Part shown: piece by piece, positions 20,690 to 28,718 of the stretch | How positions within the stretch are numbered: position 1 is the first letter of the stretch | Layout: every line of letters begins with the position of its first letter | From: Leifsonia shinshuensis | GTDB taxonomy: Bacteria > Actinomycetota > Actinomycetes > Actinomycetales > Microbacteriaceae | NCBI RefSeq assembly: GCF_022606355.1 | Contig: NZ_JAHHZQ010000001.1 | Span: 186,001 to 250,000 of the forward strand | Direction of reading: 5' to 3' | DNA length: 64,000 nucleotides | Translations under genes and position numbers: made by a program | The notes under the pieces: generated by a model | Told to the model about the DNA's origin: nothing | The model's database searches: none | What the model saw: only the letters and a program-made list of their open reading frames with translations

Positions 20690-20704
20690 GAGGCGTCTCG
20701 CCTC
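20690..20704 (+). terminator. Hairpin after the small membrane-protein gene
   Basis: GAGGCG (20690-20695), TCT loop, CGCCTC (20699-20704), starting 1 nt after the stop. A short stem with no T-run; it may attenuate rather than stop transcription into the yidC paralogue. Confidence 0.35.
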
Positions 20705-20771
20705 AGAGCCAGTTCTGCTCCTGCGCGGCCAGACGACGTCATCGTCCGTTCCGACAGCAGGGAATACCCAC

Positions 20772-21533
20772 ATGGACTTCTTCTCGTGGCCGCCGATCGC
20801 GGCCGTCCTCGACGCGGCCTACGGCTTCGTCACCGCACTCTCCACCGCCGTCGAGCCCGTGGCCGGCTCGGCGGCCGCCCTCGTCGCCATCGTCGTCCTG
20901 ACGGTGCTCGTGCGAGCGCTCCTCCTCCCGGTCGGCGTGAGCCAGGTGCGCGCCGAGTACACCCGGCGGCGCCTCGCGCCGGCGTTGGCCGAACTCCAGC
21001 GCCGGCACGGGTCCGATCGTGAGCTGCTCGCTCGCAAGACCATGGAGCTCTACCGGGACGAGCGCACCTCGCCCTTCGCCGGGATGCTGCCGCTGCTGGC
21101 GCAGCTGCCCGTGATCTCCCTCGTCTACGCGATCTTCACGCACGCCACGATCGCCGGGCACACCAACGCGCTGCTCGGCGAGCATGTCTTCGGCGCACCG
21201 CTCGGGACGAGCTTCGTCGGTCTCACGGGGTCCGCCTCCGTCTGGCCGGGGTTCTGGGTGTACGCCGCGGTGCTGCTGCTCATCGCGGTGGTGACGACCG
21301 TCTCGCGACGCGTTCTCGCCCTCCCGCAGCCGGACGGGAGCCCGGCCCCGACCGGCGCGCTGCGCGCCCTCTCTTTCCTCCCGTACGTCACGGTGGTCTT
21401 CGCCGCGTTCGTCCCGCTCGCGGCGGCCGTGTACATTCTGACCTCGACGGCCTGGACCGTCGTCGAGCGCGCGACGCTTCGTCGCCTGCTCGATCCCGAA
21501 CGAGGAAGGCCCGCGCCATCGCCATCGCACTGA
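20772..21533 (+). CDS. YidC/Oxa1-family membrane insertase (short paralogue)
   Basis: 253 aa, shorter than the housekeeping actinobacterial YidC. It shows the 60KD_IMP core: VLTVLVRALLLPVGVSQVRAEYTRRRLAPALAELQRRHGSDRELLARKTMELYRDERTSPFAGMLPLLAQLPVI, with the conserved arginine in the first core helix and the cytoplasmic hairpin. Several hydrophobic segments are visible. It inserts or folds membrane proteins. The housekeeping copy would be expected near rnpA at the origin, which is not here, so this is probably a second paralogue. Confidence 0.8.
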   Translation: MDFFSWPPIAAVLDAAYGFVTALSTAVEPVAGSAAALVAIVVLTVLVRALLLPVGVSQVRAEYTRRRLAPALAELQRRHGSDRELLARKTMELYRDERTSPFAGMLPLLAQLPVISLVYAIFTHATIAGHTNALLGEHVFGAPLGTSFVGLTGSASVWPGFWVYAAVLLLIAVVTTVSRRVLALPQPDGSPAPTGALRALSFLPYVTVVFAAFVPLAAAVYILTSTAWTVVERATLRRLLDPERGRPAPSPSH

Positions 21534-22066
21534 AACCCGTCCCGACGCTGACGACGGAGCGTCTGACGCTGGTCCCGCTGGGTCCCGAGCACTTCGCCGG
21601 CACCTGGGCATCGCTGCAGGAGCCGGAGGTGGTGCGCCTGACCGGCACGCACGCCACCTTCACCCGGGACGCGGTGTCGGCGTGGCTCGAAGGTCTCCGC
21701 GACCGTGACGACCGAAGCGACTGGGCGATCCTGCGCAGCGACGACGGCACCCACCTCGGGGAGGTGGTGCTGAACGATGTCGACGACGACAACCTCTCGG
21801 CCGGGTTCCGCATCATGCTGGGCTCGCCGCGTTGGTTCGGCAGCGGCTACGGCACCGAGGCGACCCGCGCGGTGCTCGGCCACGCGTTCGACACGCTCGG
21901 CCTGCACCGGGTCGAGCTGGAGGTCTTCGCGTTCAACCCGCGGGCGCAGCGCGCTTACGAGAAGGCCGGCTTCGTCGTCGAAGGCCGCCGCCGCGACGCG
22001 CTGCTCTGGGACGGCGAATGGTTCGACGCCATCGTGATGGGATGCTTGAGCAATGTGGAAGCGTGA
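21530..22066 (+). CDS. GNAT-family N-acetyltransferase (RimJ/RimL-like), start uncertain
   Basis: The open frame encodes a complete RimJ-like GNAT: an N-terminal PTLTTERLTLVPLGPEHF strand, LGEVVLNDVDDDNLSAGFRIMLGSPRWFGSGYGTEATRAVLGHAF (acetyl-CoA motif) and RVELEVFAFNPRAQRAYEKAGFVVEGRRRDALLWDGEW. The first strand is encoded upstream of the first ATG/GTG/TTG (GTG 21629), which would remove about 33 residues. Candidates for the real start are CTG 21530, overlapping the yidC TGA, or ATC 21518, 8 nt after AGGAAGG (21503-21509). Coordinates use CTG. The substrate is unknown. Confidence 0.75.
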   Translation: MKPVPTLTTERLTLVPLGPEHFAGTWASLQEPEVVRLTGTHATFTRDAVSAWLEGLRDRDDRSDWAILRSDDGTHLGEVVLNDVDDDNLSAGFRIMLGSPRWFGSGYGTEATRAVLGHAFDTLGLHRVELEVFAFNPRAQRAYEKAGFVVEGRRRDALLWDGEWFDAIVMGCLSNVEA

Positions 22067-22367
22067 CCGCCCCCGACCGCCCCGCGACCCGCGCGCGGCC
22101 GTCCCCGGGCTCGGCGTCGGCGTGCAGGTCTACGTCGTGGAGCACGAGCCGCCCGTGGGCACCGACTGGCCCGACGAGCCGACCGGCGTGATCATCGCGC
22201 CGGGCGAGCGCGGGCTGCGGGAGGTGTCGTTGCCGACCGACGGTTTCACCACGTGGGTGGTCGCGTTCAGCGAACCGCGGAGTCGTCGCGACGGGAGCGG
22301 CCCGTACGAGCGGGCCGTCATCCCGTCCGCACTGCTCGTGGCCGCCGACCCCGTCGCGGAGGGGTGA
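22053..22367 (+). CDS. Hypothetical protein
   Basis: 104 aa from ATG 22053, overlapping the GNAT gene by 14 bp. After a proline/arginine-rich opening it has a compact beta-rich body (VQVYVVEHEPPVGTDWPDEPTGVIIAPG). No recognised domain. Its position inside a tightly packed plus-strand run (GNAT, this gene, DUF1697 gene 3 bp later) supports it being real. Confidence 0.6.
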   Translation: MWKRDRPRPPRDPRAAVPGLGVGVQVYVVEHEPPVGTDWPDEPTGVIIAPGERGLREVSLPTDGFTTWVVAFSEPRSRRDGSGPYERAVIPSALLVAADPVAEG

Positions 22368-22370
22368 GCG

Positions 22371-22907
22371 TTGCTGGGCGTCGGCCTGATCCGCGGGATC
22401 AACGTCGGAGGCAGCGCGCGCGTGGCCAAGGCCGACCTGGCCGCGGCGTTCGTGGACGCAGGCTTCGACGACGTCGTGACCCTCTTGCAGAGCGGCAACG
22501 TCGTGTTCCGGTCGGCGGCGGCTCCGACCGCGGAGGACGCGGCGGCGATCACGGCGGCTCTGAAGGAGTCGTCTGGCGTGGAGGCGGGCGTCGTGCTCCT
22601 GCAGGAGCGGAGCTTCCGTGAAGTCGCCGCGGCGAATCCGCTCGTCGGGGTCTCCGACGACGACTCGCGGCTCGTGGTGACGTTCCTCGATCACGACCTC
22701 CCCGCCGACATCGTCGCGCCGACCGACGATGAGCTGGCACCGGAGCAGGTGCGGCTGGGCGTGCGCGCGATCTACCAGTGGAGCCCGCTGGGCGTCTCGA
22801 AATCCACTGCTCCCATGGCGTTCTGGCGTCGCGTCGGGCAGGTCGCCACGGCACGCAACCAGCGGACCGTGCTGCGGCTCCTCGCGGAGCTCGACCGCCG
22901 CCTCTGA
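22371..22907 (+). CDS. DUF1697 family protein
   Basis: 178 aa from TTG 22371; an in-frame TGA at 22365 forbids a longer start and GGAGGGG (22357-22363) lies 7 nt upstream. DUF1697 signature: LIRGINVGGSARVAKADLAAAFVDAGFDDVVTLLQSGNVVFRS, where the RGINVGG and LQSGNVVF strings are diagnostic. Function is not established for the family. Confidence 0.85.
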   Translation: MLGVGLIRGINVGGSARVAKADLAAAFVDAGFDDVVTLLQSGNVVFRSAAAPTAEDAAAITAALKESSGVEAGVVLLQERSFREVAAANPLVGVSDDDSRLVVTFLDHDLPADIVAPTDDELAPEQVRLGVRAIYQWSPLGVSKSTAPMAFWRRVGQVATARNQRTVLRLLAELDRRL

Positions 22908-22948
22908 GCCCGGCGAAAGTCTCCCTTCTCGGTGTCACCGCCTGCTCC

Positions 22949-22954
22949 TACAAT
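22949..22954 (+). promoter_or_regulatory. -10 box of the 22961 gene (leaderless)
   Basis: TACAAT, close to consensus, ends 6 nt before ATG 22961. Confidence 0.55.
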
Positions 22955-22960
22955 GACGGC

Positions 22961-23587
22961 ATGTTCGTCGAGGGCACCCTTCGATGGCAGGTCACAGAGG
23001 ACTGTCCCTGGGACCTGCTGATCGCGCTCGCCCTCCGCGATCTCGCCGGTCTGGGCGGCACTGTCGCGCACGCGCTGCCGCGGGTGACGCCGGCGGTGGT
23101 GCCCGTGCTGCAGGGTGGCGCAGCCGGCGGCGGCCGCGCGGTCGCACCGGCGCTCCGCGGTGCGCTCACGGCGCAGTGGGATGCGCTGTTCGACGCCGCT
23201 GCCGACCGGGAGCATCGCCCGCTCACACCGCTGCTGCAGCCTCCGCACTTCGCCGCGCTCGACCGCGCGCTGGAACTGCAGGACTTCGTGCTCGCGCACC
23301 ACGACGCCGCGGCCCGCTGGGCGCGTGACCGGCACGCGGAGTACGCGCGGGCGAGCATGGAACAGCACGCCAGACGCGCGGCCGACATCGTGGACGTGGT
23401 GCACGAACGCGAGCACGACCTCCGTCGTCAGGCCGGCTACTTCCGCCTGGACATCGACGTGTTACCGCTCGCCGAGAGCGGTGCCTGGATCGTCGGGCCG
23501 CACACGATCGTGGTCAGCACGTCGCTGCGGGACGACTCGCGCGCCTTCCGCGCCTGGTTCCGCCCCCTGGTCGCCGCGCTCGTCTGA
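22961..23587 (+). CDS. Hypothetical protein
   Basis: 208 aa, ATG 22961 set by a leaderless TACAAT box. No membrane segment or signal peptide. It is His/Arg rich in the middle (DFVLAHHDAAARWARDRHAEYARASMEQHARRAADIVDVVHEREHDLRRQ), a helical stretch that could bind a metal or nucleic acid, and ends in a beta-rich portion. I do not recognise a family. A 57-nt hairpin element begins 11 bp after its stop. Confidence 0.6.
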   Translation: MFVEGTLRWQVTEDCPWDLLIALALRDLAGLGGTVAHALPRVTPAVVPVLQGGAAGGGRAVAPALRGALTAQWDALFDAAADREHRPLTPLLQPPHFAALDRALELQDFVLAHHDAAARWARDRHAEYARASMEQHARRAADIVDVVHEREHDLRRQAGYFRLDIDVLPLAESGAWIVGPHTIVVSTSLRDDSRAFRAWFRPLVAALV

Positions 23588-23598
23588 CGACCGATCGC

Positions 23599-23655
23599 CG
23601 AGGGGCACGCAAGCGCCCCAAGAACGGCGTCTGAGGGGCGCTTGCGTGCCCCTCG
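23599..23655. repeat. Long hairpin element, 21-bp perfect arms
   Basis: The arms 23599-23619 and 23635-23655 are perfect inverted repeats beginning CGAGGGGCACGCAAGCGCCC, with a 15-nt loop. It starts 11 nt after a stop codon and ends 47 nt before dinB. The outer CGAGGGGCACG matches the arms of the hairpins at 37887 and 49636, so it may be a third, diverged member of that family. It may terminate transcription. Confidence 0.8.
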
Positions 23656-23702
23656 ATGGCGATGACCGGGAGGATGTCGGCCTGCGGTGGGAGAATTGCC
23701 GG

Positions 23703-24977
23703 GTGGGCAAGACGGACGGCAGCGACCGGCGGGTGACGACCGCCGACGTCGACGACTCCGACGCCACGATCCTGCACGTCGACATGGACGCGTTCTTCGC
23801 CTCCGTCGAGCTGCTCGACCGGCCGGACGCCCGCGGCAAGCCCGCCATCGTGGGGCACGCCGGAGGCCGCGGCGTGGTCACGAGCGCGACCTACGAAGCG
23901 CGCCGGTTCGGCGTCCGCAGTGCGATGCCCGTGTCGCAGGCGCTGCGGCTCTGTCCGACCGCGATCATCCTGCCGCCGCACTACGAGAAGTACACCGAGT
24001 ACTCCGCCAGGGTGATGCAGATCTTCCACGAGGTCACCCCTCTCGTCGAGCCGCTCAGCATCGACGAGGCGTTCCTCGACGTCGCCGGTGCCAGACGTCT
24101 CCTCGGGTCGCCGCGCCGGATCGCCGAGCTGATCAGGGCGCGCGTGCACGACGAGACGGGGTTGACCTGTTCGGTGGGCGCCGCCGGGACCAAGTTCATG
24201 GCGAAACTGGCGTCGGGCCACGCCAAGCCTGACGGGATGCTCGTCATCCCGCCCGCCGAGACCGTCGGCTACCTGCGGCCGCTGCCGGTCGGTGCGCTCT
24301 GGGGTGTGGGCGCCAGCACCCAGGCCTCGCTGGAGCGCATGGGCATGCGAACGGTCGCCGACCTCGCGGACGCTCCGTTCAGCGTCCTGCAGAGAGCCGT
24401 CGGCGACGCCGCGGCGCACCGACTGCGTGACCTGGCCCACGGCCACGATCCGCGGCAGATCGTCACCGCGACGCGCGAGAAGAGCATCGGGCACGAGAAC
24501 ACTTTCGCGGTCGACGTGGACGACCCGGACACTCTCCGCCGCGAGCTGCTGCGACTATCGGGACGGGTCGGCGAGCGGCTGCGCACGCACGGGATGGTCG
24601 GTCGGACCATCGCCCTGAAGATCCGGTACTCCGACTTCCGGACGATCTCGCGGTCGCGCACGCTCGCCGAGCCGACGAACGTCGGCCGGCGGCTGTTCGA
24701 GGAGGCCTGGGACGTCTTCGAGAGCGTGGGCATCGACCTGCGGGCGACGCCGATCCGCCTGATCGGCGTCCGGGCGGAGCAGCTGGCCGACGCGGGTGGC
24801 GACGCGCCGGCGCTGTGGGATCCCGACGAGGAGTGGCGGGAGGCCGAGCGTACTCTAGACGCCGTCAGCGCGCGGTTCGGCCGGGGTGCGATCGGCCCTG
24901 CTTCCCTCGTCCGCCGCTCGCCCGACGCCGACGAGGCCGAGCGCGACGGCCGCAACCCGCGCTGGCTGAGCGACTGA
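23703..24977 (+). CDS. dinB: DNA polymerase IV (Y family)
   Basis: 424 aa from GTG 23703; GAGAAT ends 6 nt before it and the protein then reads to the palm motif ILHVDMDAFFASVE. Metal-binding residues are D27 in that motif and D121/E122 in LSIDEAFLDV. YEARRFGVRSAMP, CSVGAAGTKFMAKLAS (fingers/palm) and the little-finger domain follow. It performs translesion synthesis. The C-terminus lacks an obvious QxxLxLF beta-clamp peptide, though IRLIGVRAEQL precedes a divergent tail. Confidence 0.92.
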   Translation: MGKTDGSDRRVTTADVDDSDATILHVDMDAFFASVELLDRPDARGKPAIVGHAGGRGVVTSATYEARRFGVRSAMPVSQALRLCPTAIILPPHYEKYTEYSARVMQIFHEVTPLVEPLSIDEAFLDVAGARRLLGSPRRIAELIRARVHDETGLTCSVGAAGTKFMAKLASGHAKPDGMLVIPPAETVGYLRPLPVGALWGVGASTQASLERMGMRTVADLADAPFSVLQRAVGDAAAHRLRDLAHGHDPRQIVTATREKSIGHENTFAVDVDDPDTLRRELLRLSGRVGERLRTHGMVGRTIALKIRYSDFRTISRSRTLAEPTNVGRRLFEEAWDVFESVGIDLRATPIRLIGVRAEQLADAGGDAPALWDPDEEWREAERTLDAVSARFGRGAIGPASLVRRSPDADEAERDGRNPRWLSD

Positions 24978-24995
24978 GGGGCCGGCCGGGCCTCG

Positions 24996-25913
24996 TCAGC
25001 GCAGCCCGACCTCGATTCCGCGATGGTCGGATCCGTTGTCGTCCAGCACCGAGCTGCCGACGGTCGTCAGTCCGCGTACGAACGCGTGATCGAGCCGGGC
25101 CACCGGGAACGATGCCGGCCAGGTGAATCCGAGGCCGACCGTGCTGTTGCTCGCCTCCGTCAGCTCCTTCTGGAGGGGCGCGAGAGTCCGGTCGGTGCTC
25201 GCCGTGTTGAAGTCGCCGACCACGAGCAGCCGCTCGGCGTCGTCCGCGGCGACGGCCTGGGTGAGTTCGCCCAGCATGCGGTCCCGCGCGGTGTACTCCA
25301 GCGGCCGGACCGAGGCGAGGTGCACGACGTAGATCCGGGTGGACGCGCCCGGAGTGTCCACGTCCACGCTGATGGCGCGGCTCCAGCCCAGCCCGAGGTC
25401 GAGCTTGGCGCCGTCGGTCAGGGGGTAGCGGCTCCAGAGCCCGACGGTGCCGATGACATACCGGTGCGGATACGGTGCGTCGAGCACGCCTTCGACGGCA
25501 TGCAGGTTGGTCGCGTCCAGCTCTTGGAGCGCGACGACGTCGGGGGACCGCGCCGTCAGCGAGCGGGCGATCTCCGCCGCCTCGGCGTTCTGCGCCCGGA
25601 GGTTCTCGCTCACCACGGTGAAGCGTGGGGACCCTGCGCTCATCGATGGGAGCAGGGCGACCCCGAACGCCGCCCACCAGACCGCCATGGCCGCGGCGAC
25701 GGCGAGGCCGGCGAAGAGCGAGAACCGCACGAGCGCCGCGACGCCGAGCGCGATGAGCGCGACCCCGACCCACGGCAGGAAGGTCTCGACCAGGGACGCG
25801 GCGCCCGCCACATCGGGGATCAGCCCGTGCCAGAGCAGCAACGCGCCGATGGCGAGTGCCACCAACCCCGTCAGGAGACCGCGCGGACGGCGGCGGGGAC
25901 GGGAGCGGGGCAC
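24996..25913 (-). CDS. Membrane-anchored endonuclease/exonuclease/phosphatase (EEP) protein
   Basis: 305 aa from GTG 25913; AATAAT lies 7 nt upstream. A basic N-terminus precedes three hydrophobic helices (about 14-33, 40-62, 66-88), then an EEP domain: SENLRAQN, VVALQELDA (metal-binding Glu), VVHLAS, VVGDFNTAS and NGSDHRGIEV (Asp-His). This places a Mg-dependent phosphodiesterase domain outside the membrane. It could cleave nucleic acid, phospholipid or another phosphoester; which is not evident. It is convergent with dinB, with an 18-bp gap. Confidence 0.82.
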   Translation of the reverse strand: MPRSRPRRRPRGLLTGLVALAIGALLLWHGLIPDVAGAASLVETFLPWVGVALIALGVAALVRFSLFAGLAVAAAMAVWWAAFGVALLPSMSAGSPRFTVVSENLRAQNAEAAEIARSLTARSPDVVALQELDATNLHAVEGVLDAPYPHRYVIGTVGLWSRYPLTDGAKLDLGLGWSRAISVDVDTPGASTRIYVVHLASVRPLEYTARDRMLGELTQAVAADDAERLLVVGDFNTASTDRTLAPLQKELTEASNSTVGLGFTWPASFPVARLDHAFVRGLTTVGSSVLDDNGSDHRGIEVGLR

Positions 25914-26005
25914 TCGCCCGATTATTCCGAAGCCGGCGGTGAGAACCCGCCGTGAACGCTGAACGCGGGGTGCGAACCGCCCTGGTCAGCCTGGGAGGCG
26001 GCGGG

Positions 26006-26011
26006 TACGGT
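26006..26011 (+). promoter_or_regulatory. -10 box of the YtfJ-like gene (leaderless)
   Basis: TACGGT ends 6 nt before ATG 26018. Confidence 0.5.
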
Positions 26012-26017
26012 GAGTCC

Positions 26018-26347
26018 ATGACGAACATCTCGCTCAAGCTCGCGGAGACCATGAGCACCTCTGGAATCAAGTCGGTCTACGGCGAGCCGATCGTCGTCGA
26101 CGGCACGACCATCGTCCCCGTCGCCGCCGTGCAGTTCGGATTCGGTGCGGGCGAAGGCCCCGGCGACGACTCCGCCCCCGGCGGCGCCGGCGGCGGTGGC
26201 GCCGCAGTGCCGTTCGGCGCGTACGTGAGCGACGAGACCGGTGTGCGTTTCCGCCCGAACATCATCACGCTGCTCGCGGTCGCCATCCCCTTCGTCTGGG
26301 TGGCCGGACATGCCTGGGCGCGCGTCATCAAGGCGCTCAAGCGGTAG
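26018..26347 (+). CDS. GerW/YtfJ-like protein
   Basis: 109 aa with start set by a leaderless -10 box. The N-terminal half has the YtfJ signature: LKLAETMSTSGIKSVYGEPIVVDGTTIVPVAAVQFGFGAGEG, followed by a glycine-rich linker and a hydrophobic C-terminus (IITLLAVAIPFVWVAGHAW) that may anchor it in the membrane. The family is named from Bacillus spore germination, but nothing here suggests sporulation; the actinobacterial role is unknown. The TPP riboswitch begins about 40 bp downstream. Confidence 0.75.
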   Translation: MTNISLKLAETMSTSGIKSVYGEPIVVDGTTIVPVAAVQFGFGAGEGPGDDSAPGGAGGGGAAVPFGAYVSDETGVRFRPNIITLLAVAIPFVWVAGHAWARVIKALKR

Positions 26348-26387
26348 TGCGTCGCTCGGCCCAGTCGTCTCAGGGCTACACTGACTT

Positions 26388-26486
26388 CTGAACACGGGAG
26401 TCCGGTGAGCCGGGCTGAGAGGAAGCTTCTCCAAGCTTCGACCGTCGAACCTGATCTGGGTCATGCCAGCGCAGGGAGGCCATCTC
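26388..26486 (+). ncRNA. TPP riboswitch (THI element)
   Basis: The conserved TPP aptamer segments appear in order: CTGAGA (26415-26420) in the first bulge, ACCTGATCTGG around 26449-26459, and TCATGCCAGCGCAGGGAGG (26461-26479), which closes P1 with the GGGAG side near 26396. The variable P3a arm contains GGAAGCTTCTCCAAGCTTC. It binds thiamine pyrophosphate and represses the YkoEDC-type genes downstream. The in-frame ATG at 26463 lies inside the aptamer and is not a start. Confidence 0.93.
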
Positions 26487-26492
26487 ACATCC

Positions 26493-26524
26493 CGTGCCCT
26501 CGTTTCGTCAAGAGAAGGGGCACG
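26493..26524 (+). promoter_or_regulatory. Expression-platform hairpin over the ykoE ribosome site
   Basis: CGTGCCC (26493-26499) pairs with GGGCACG (26518-26524), enclosing AGAAGGGG (26513-26520), the only plausible Shine-Dalgarno of the GTG at 26529. There is no T-run, so TPP control is probably translational. Confidence 0.6.
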
Positions 26525-26528
26525 ATCA

Positions 26529-27149
26529 GTGCACGCAACCATTTCGTCCGTCACCGCGTCGTCGAAGCGCGTCCTCCGCTGGCGCGTCGTCGACATCGTC
26601 GTCGCCAGCGTCGTCGCTGTCGCCTCCGGCGTCGTCTTCTGGGTCTGGGGTCAGGCCTACAATCCGATCTCCGGTCCGGTGACCGCGGTCCTCCCGGGCT
26701 TCCAGGGCATCCTCAACGGCCCGTGGCTGTTCGCCGGTGTGCTCACCGCGCTGGTCGTCCGCAAGCCGGGCGCCGCGCTGTACGGGGAGGTCGTCGCCGC
26801 CGTCGTCTCGATGCTCATCGGGACCCAGTGGGGATTCGCGACGTTGCTCTCCGGCGTGGTGCAGGGGCTCGGCGCGGAGATCGTCTTCGCGCTGTTCCTC
26901 TACGCCCGCTGGAACCTCGGCACCGCCCTGCTCGCCGGCGCGGGCACGGGGCTCGCGGAGTCGATCCTCGACCTGCTGTACTCGTATCCCGGGGCCAAGC
27001 CCGAGTTCGCGATCGTCTACACGATCACGACGATGGTCTCCGGCGTCATCGTCGCCGGTCTGGGCTCGTGGCTGCTGGTCAAGGCGCTCGCGCGGACGGG
27101 GGCGCTCAGCCGGTTCGCGGCGGGCCGCGAGGCGACCGGACGCGTCTAG
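26529..27149 (+). CDS. ykoE: ECF transporter S component, YkoE-like (thiamine precursor)
   Basis: 206 aa from GTG 26529. About six hydrophobic helices are visible, starting RVVDIVVASVVAVASGVVFWVWGQAYNPI; the motif GILNGPWLFAGVLTALVVRKPGAALYGE and GTQWGFATLLSGVVQGLGAE match YkoE. It is the substrate-binding membrane subunit, expected to capture hydroxymethylpyrimidine or thiamine, as supported by the TPP riboswitch directly upstream. It works with the ATPase and EcfT proteins encoded next. Confidence 0.9.
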   Translation: MHATISSVTASSKRVLRWRVVDIVVASVVAVASGVVFWVWGQAYNPISGPVTAVLPGFQGILNGPWLFAGVLTALVVRKPGAALYGEVVAAVVSMLIGTQWGFATLLSGVVQGLGAEIVFALFLYARWNLGTALLAGAGTGLAESILDLLYSYPGAKPEFAIVYTITTMVSGVIVAGLGSWLLVKALARTGALSRFAAGREATGRV

Positions 27150-27173
27150 GCCGCCGACGTGGGACATCCCCTG

Positions 27174-28718
27174 ATGTCGGACTCCCGATCTCCGAGGCCG
27201 CCGGCCCCGGTCGCCGTTCGGGTCGGTGACTGGGGCTGGCGCTATGCGGGGCGCAACGCCTGGGCGGTCCGCGGGCTGACGCTGTCGGTGGAGCCGGGGG
27301 AGCGCGTGCTCCTGCTCGGCGCCTCCGGGGCGGGCAAGTCGACGGTGCTCTCCGGGCTCGCGGGCGTGCTCGGCGGTGATGACGACGGCGAGACCGAGGG
27401 CTCGCTGCTCCTCGACGGTCGCGCGCCGGCGGAGGCCAGAGGGCGTTCGGGCCTGCTGCTGCAGGATCCCGACGCGCAGGTGATCCTCGCGCGCGTGGGC
27501 GACGACGTGGCGTTCGCGTGCGAGAACCTCGGCGTGCCCCGCGATGAGCTGTGGGAGCGGGTCCGCGCGTCGCTCGGCGCCGTCGGTCTCGACGTGCCGC
27601 TGGATCGGTCGACGGCGCAGCTGTCGGGGGGCCAGAAGCAGCGGCTCGCCCTCGCCGGGCTGCTCGCGATGCGCCCAGGACTCCTGCTGCTCGACGAGCC
27701 GACGGCGAACCTGGACCCGGAGGGTGCCAGGGAGGTGCGGGATGCGGTCGCTGCGGTCGTCGCTACCTCCGGGGCCACGATGATCATCGTCGAACACCGG
27801 GTGGCGGTCTGGCGCGACCTGGTCGACCGCGTCGTCGTGCTCGACGCAGCCGGCGGCGTCCTCGCAGACGGGGCACCGGACGCCGTGCTGGCGGATCGGG
27901 CGGGCGACCTGCGGCGCGCGGGCGTGTGGCTGCCCGACGAGACCGTGCCCGCGGCGCCGACCGTCACGGTCGGCGCCCCGCTGCTGGAGGCCCGTGAGCT
28001 GGTCGTCGGCCGGTCGCCGCTGTTCTCCGGCCGCCGCCGCGCGCGCGGGGTGAGCGGGCGGCGCCGGCCCGATGACACCCGGCTCGACCATGCCCTCCCG
28101 TTCCTCACCGACCTCGCCGTCGCGGAAGGCTCCGCCTTGGCCGTGACCGGGCGCAGCGGGGCGGGGAAGTCGACTCTCGCGCTCACCCTCGGCGGTCTGC
28201 TGCCGCGGCTGGGCGGCGCGCTCAGAGCGTCGGACCACCTCGCGAACGGGGCGGGCGCCGACCCGGGCGCCTGGCGATCTCGGGAGCTGTTGACCCGGAT
28301 CGGCAGCGTCTTCCAGAACCCCGAGCATCAGTTCCTCGCCTCCACCGTGCGCGACGAGCTCGCCGCCGGGCCGCGCGCGCTGCACCTGACGGCGGACGCG
28401 ACCGATCGTCGGGTGGCCGAGCTGCTGGAGGCACTGGACCTCTCCGCGCTGGCCGAGGCGAACCCGTTCACACTCTCCGGCGGTCAGAAGCGCCGGCTGT
28501 CCGTGGGGACGGCGCTGGCGACGCGCCCGCGGATGCTCGTGCTCGACGAACCGACGTTCGGACAGGACGCGAACACGTGGCGTGGTCTCGTCGACGTGAT
28601 CGCAACGCTCCGGGCCGACGGCCACGCCATCATCGCAGCGACACACGATGCGGAGTTCGCAGCGGCCGTCGGCGCGAGCGAGCACCGGCTCGGTGCACAG
28701 CAGGAGGCCGCGGCATGA
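27174..28718 (+). CDS. ykoD: ECF transporter ATPase, two fused ABC domains (YkoD-like)
   Basis: 514 aa from ATG 27174; GTG 27159 is an in-frame alternative and neither has a strong ribosome site. Two complete ABC cassettes are fused: Walker A GASGAGKST near residue 50 with signature LSGGQKQR and Walker B LLLLDEPTANLD; second Walker A GRSGAGKST near 325 with LSGGQKRR and MLVLDEPTFGQD. It energises the YkoE/YkoC membrane complex. It lies 24 bp after ykoE and its TGA overlaps the ykoC ATG. Confidence 0.9.
   Translation: MSDSRSPRPPAPVAVRVGDWGWRYAGRNAWAVRGLTLSVEPGERVLLLGASGAGKSTVLSGLAGVLGGDDDGETEGSLLLDGRAPAEARGRSGLLLQDPDAQVILARVGDDVAFACENLGVPRDELWERVRASLGAVGLDVPLDRSTAQLSGGQKQRLALAGLLAMRPGLLLLDEPTANLDPEGAREVRDAVAAVVATSGATMIIVEHRVAVWRDLVDRVVVLDAAGGVLADGAPDAVLADRAGDLRRAGVWLPDETVPAAPTVTVGAPLLEARELVVGRSPLFSGRRRARGVSGRRRPDDTRLDHALPFLTDLAVAEGSALAVTGRSGAGKSTLALTLGGLLPRLGGALRASDHLANGAGADPGAWRSRELLTRIGSVFQNPEHQFLASTVRDELAAGPRALHLTADATDRRVAELLEALDLSALAEANPFTLSGGQKRRLSVGTALATRPRMLVLDEPTFGQDANTWRGLVDVIATLRADGHAIIAATHDAEFAAAVGASEHRLGAQQEAAA

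Noticed and set aside
26463-26528. In-frame ATG that would lengthen YkoE
   Set aside because: It lies within the conserved TPP aptamer (ATGCCAGCGCAGGG) and has no ribosome site; GTG 26529 has one.
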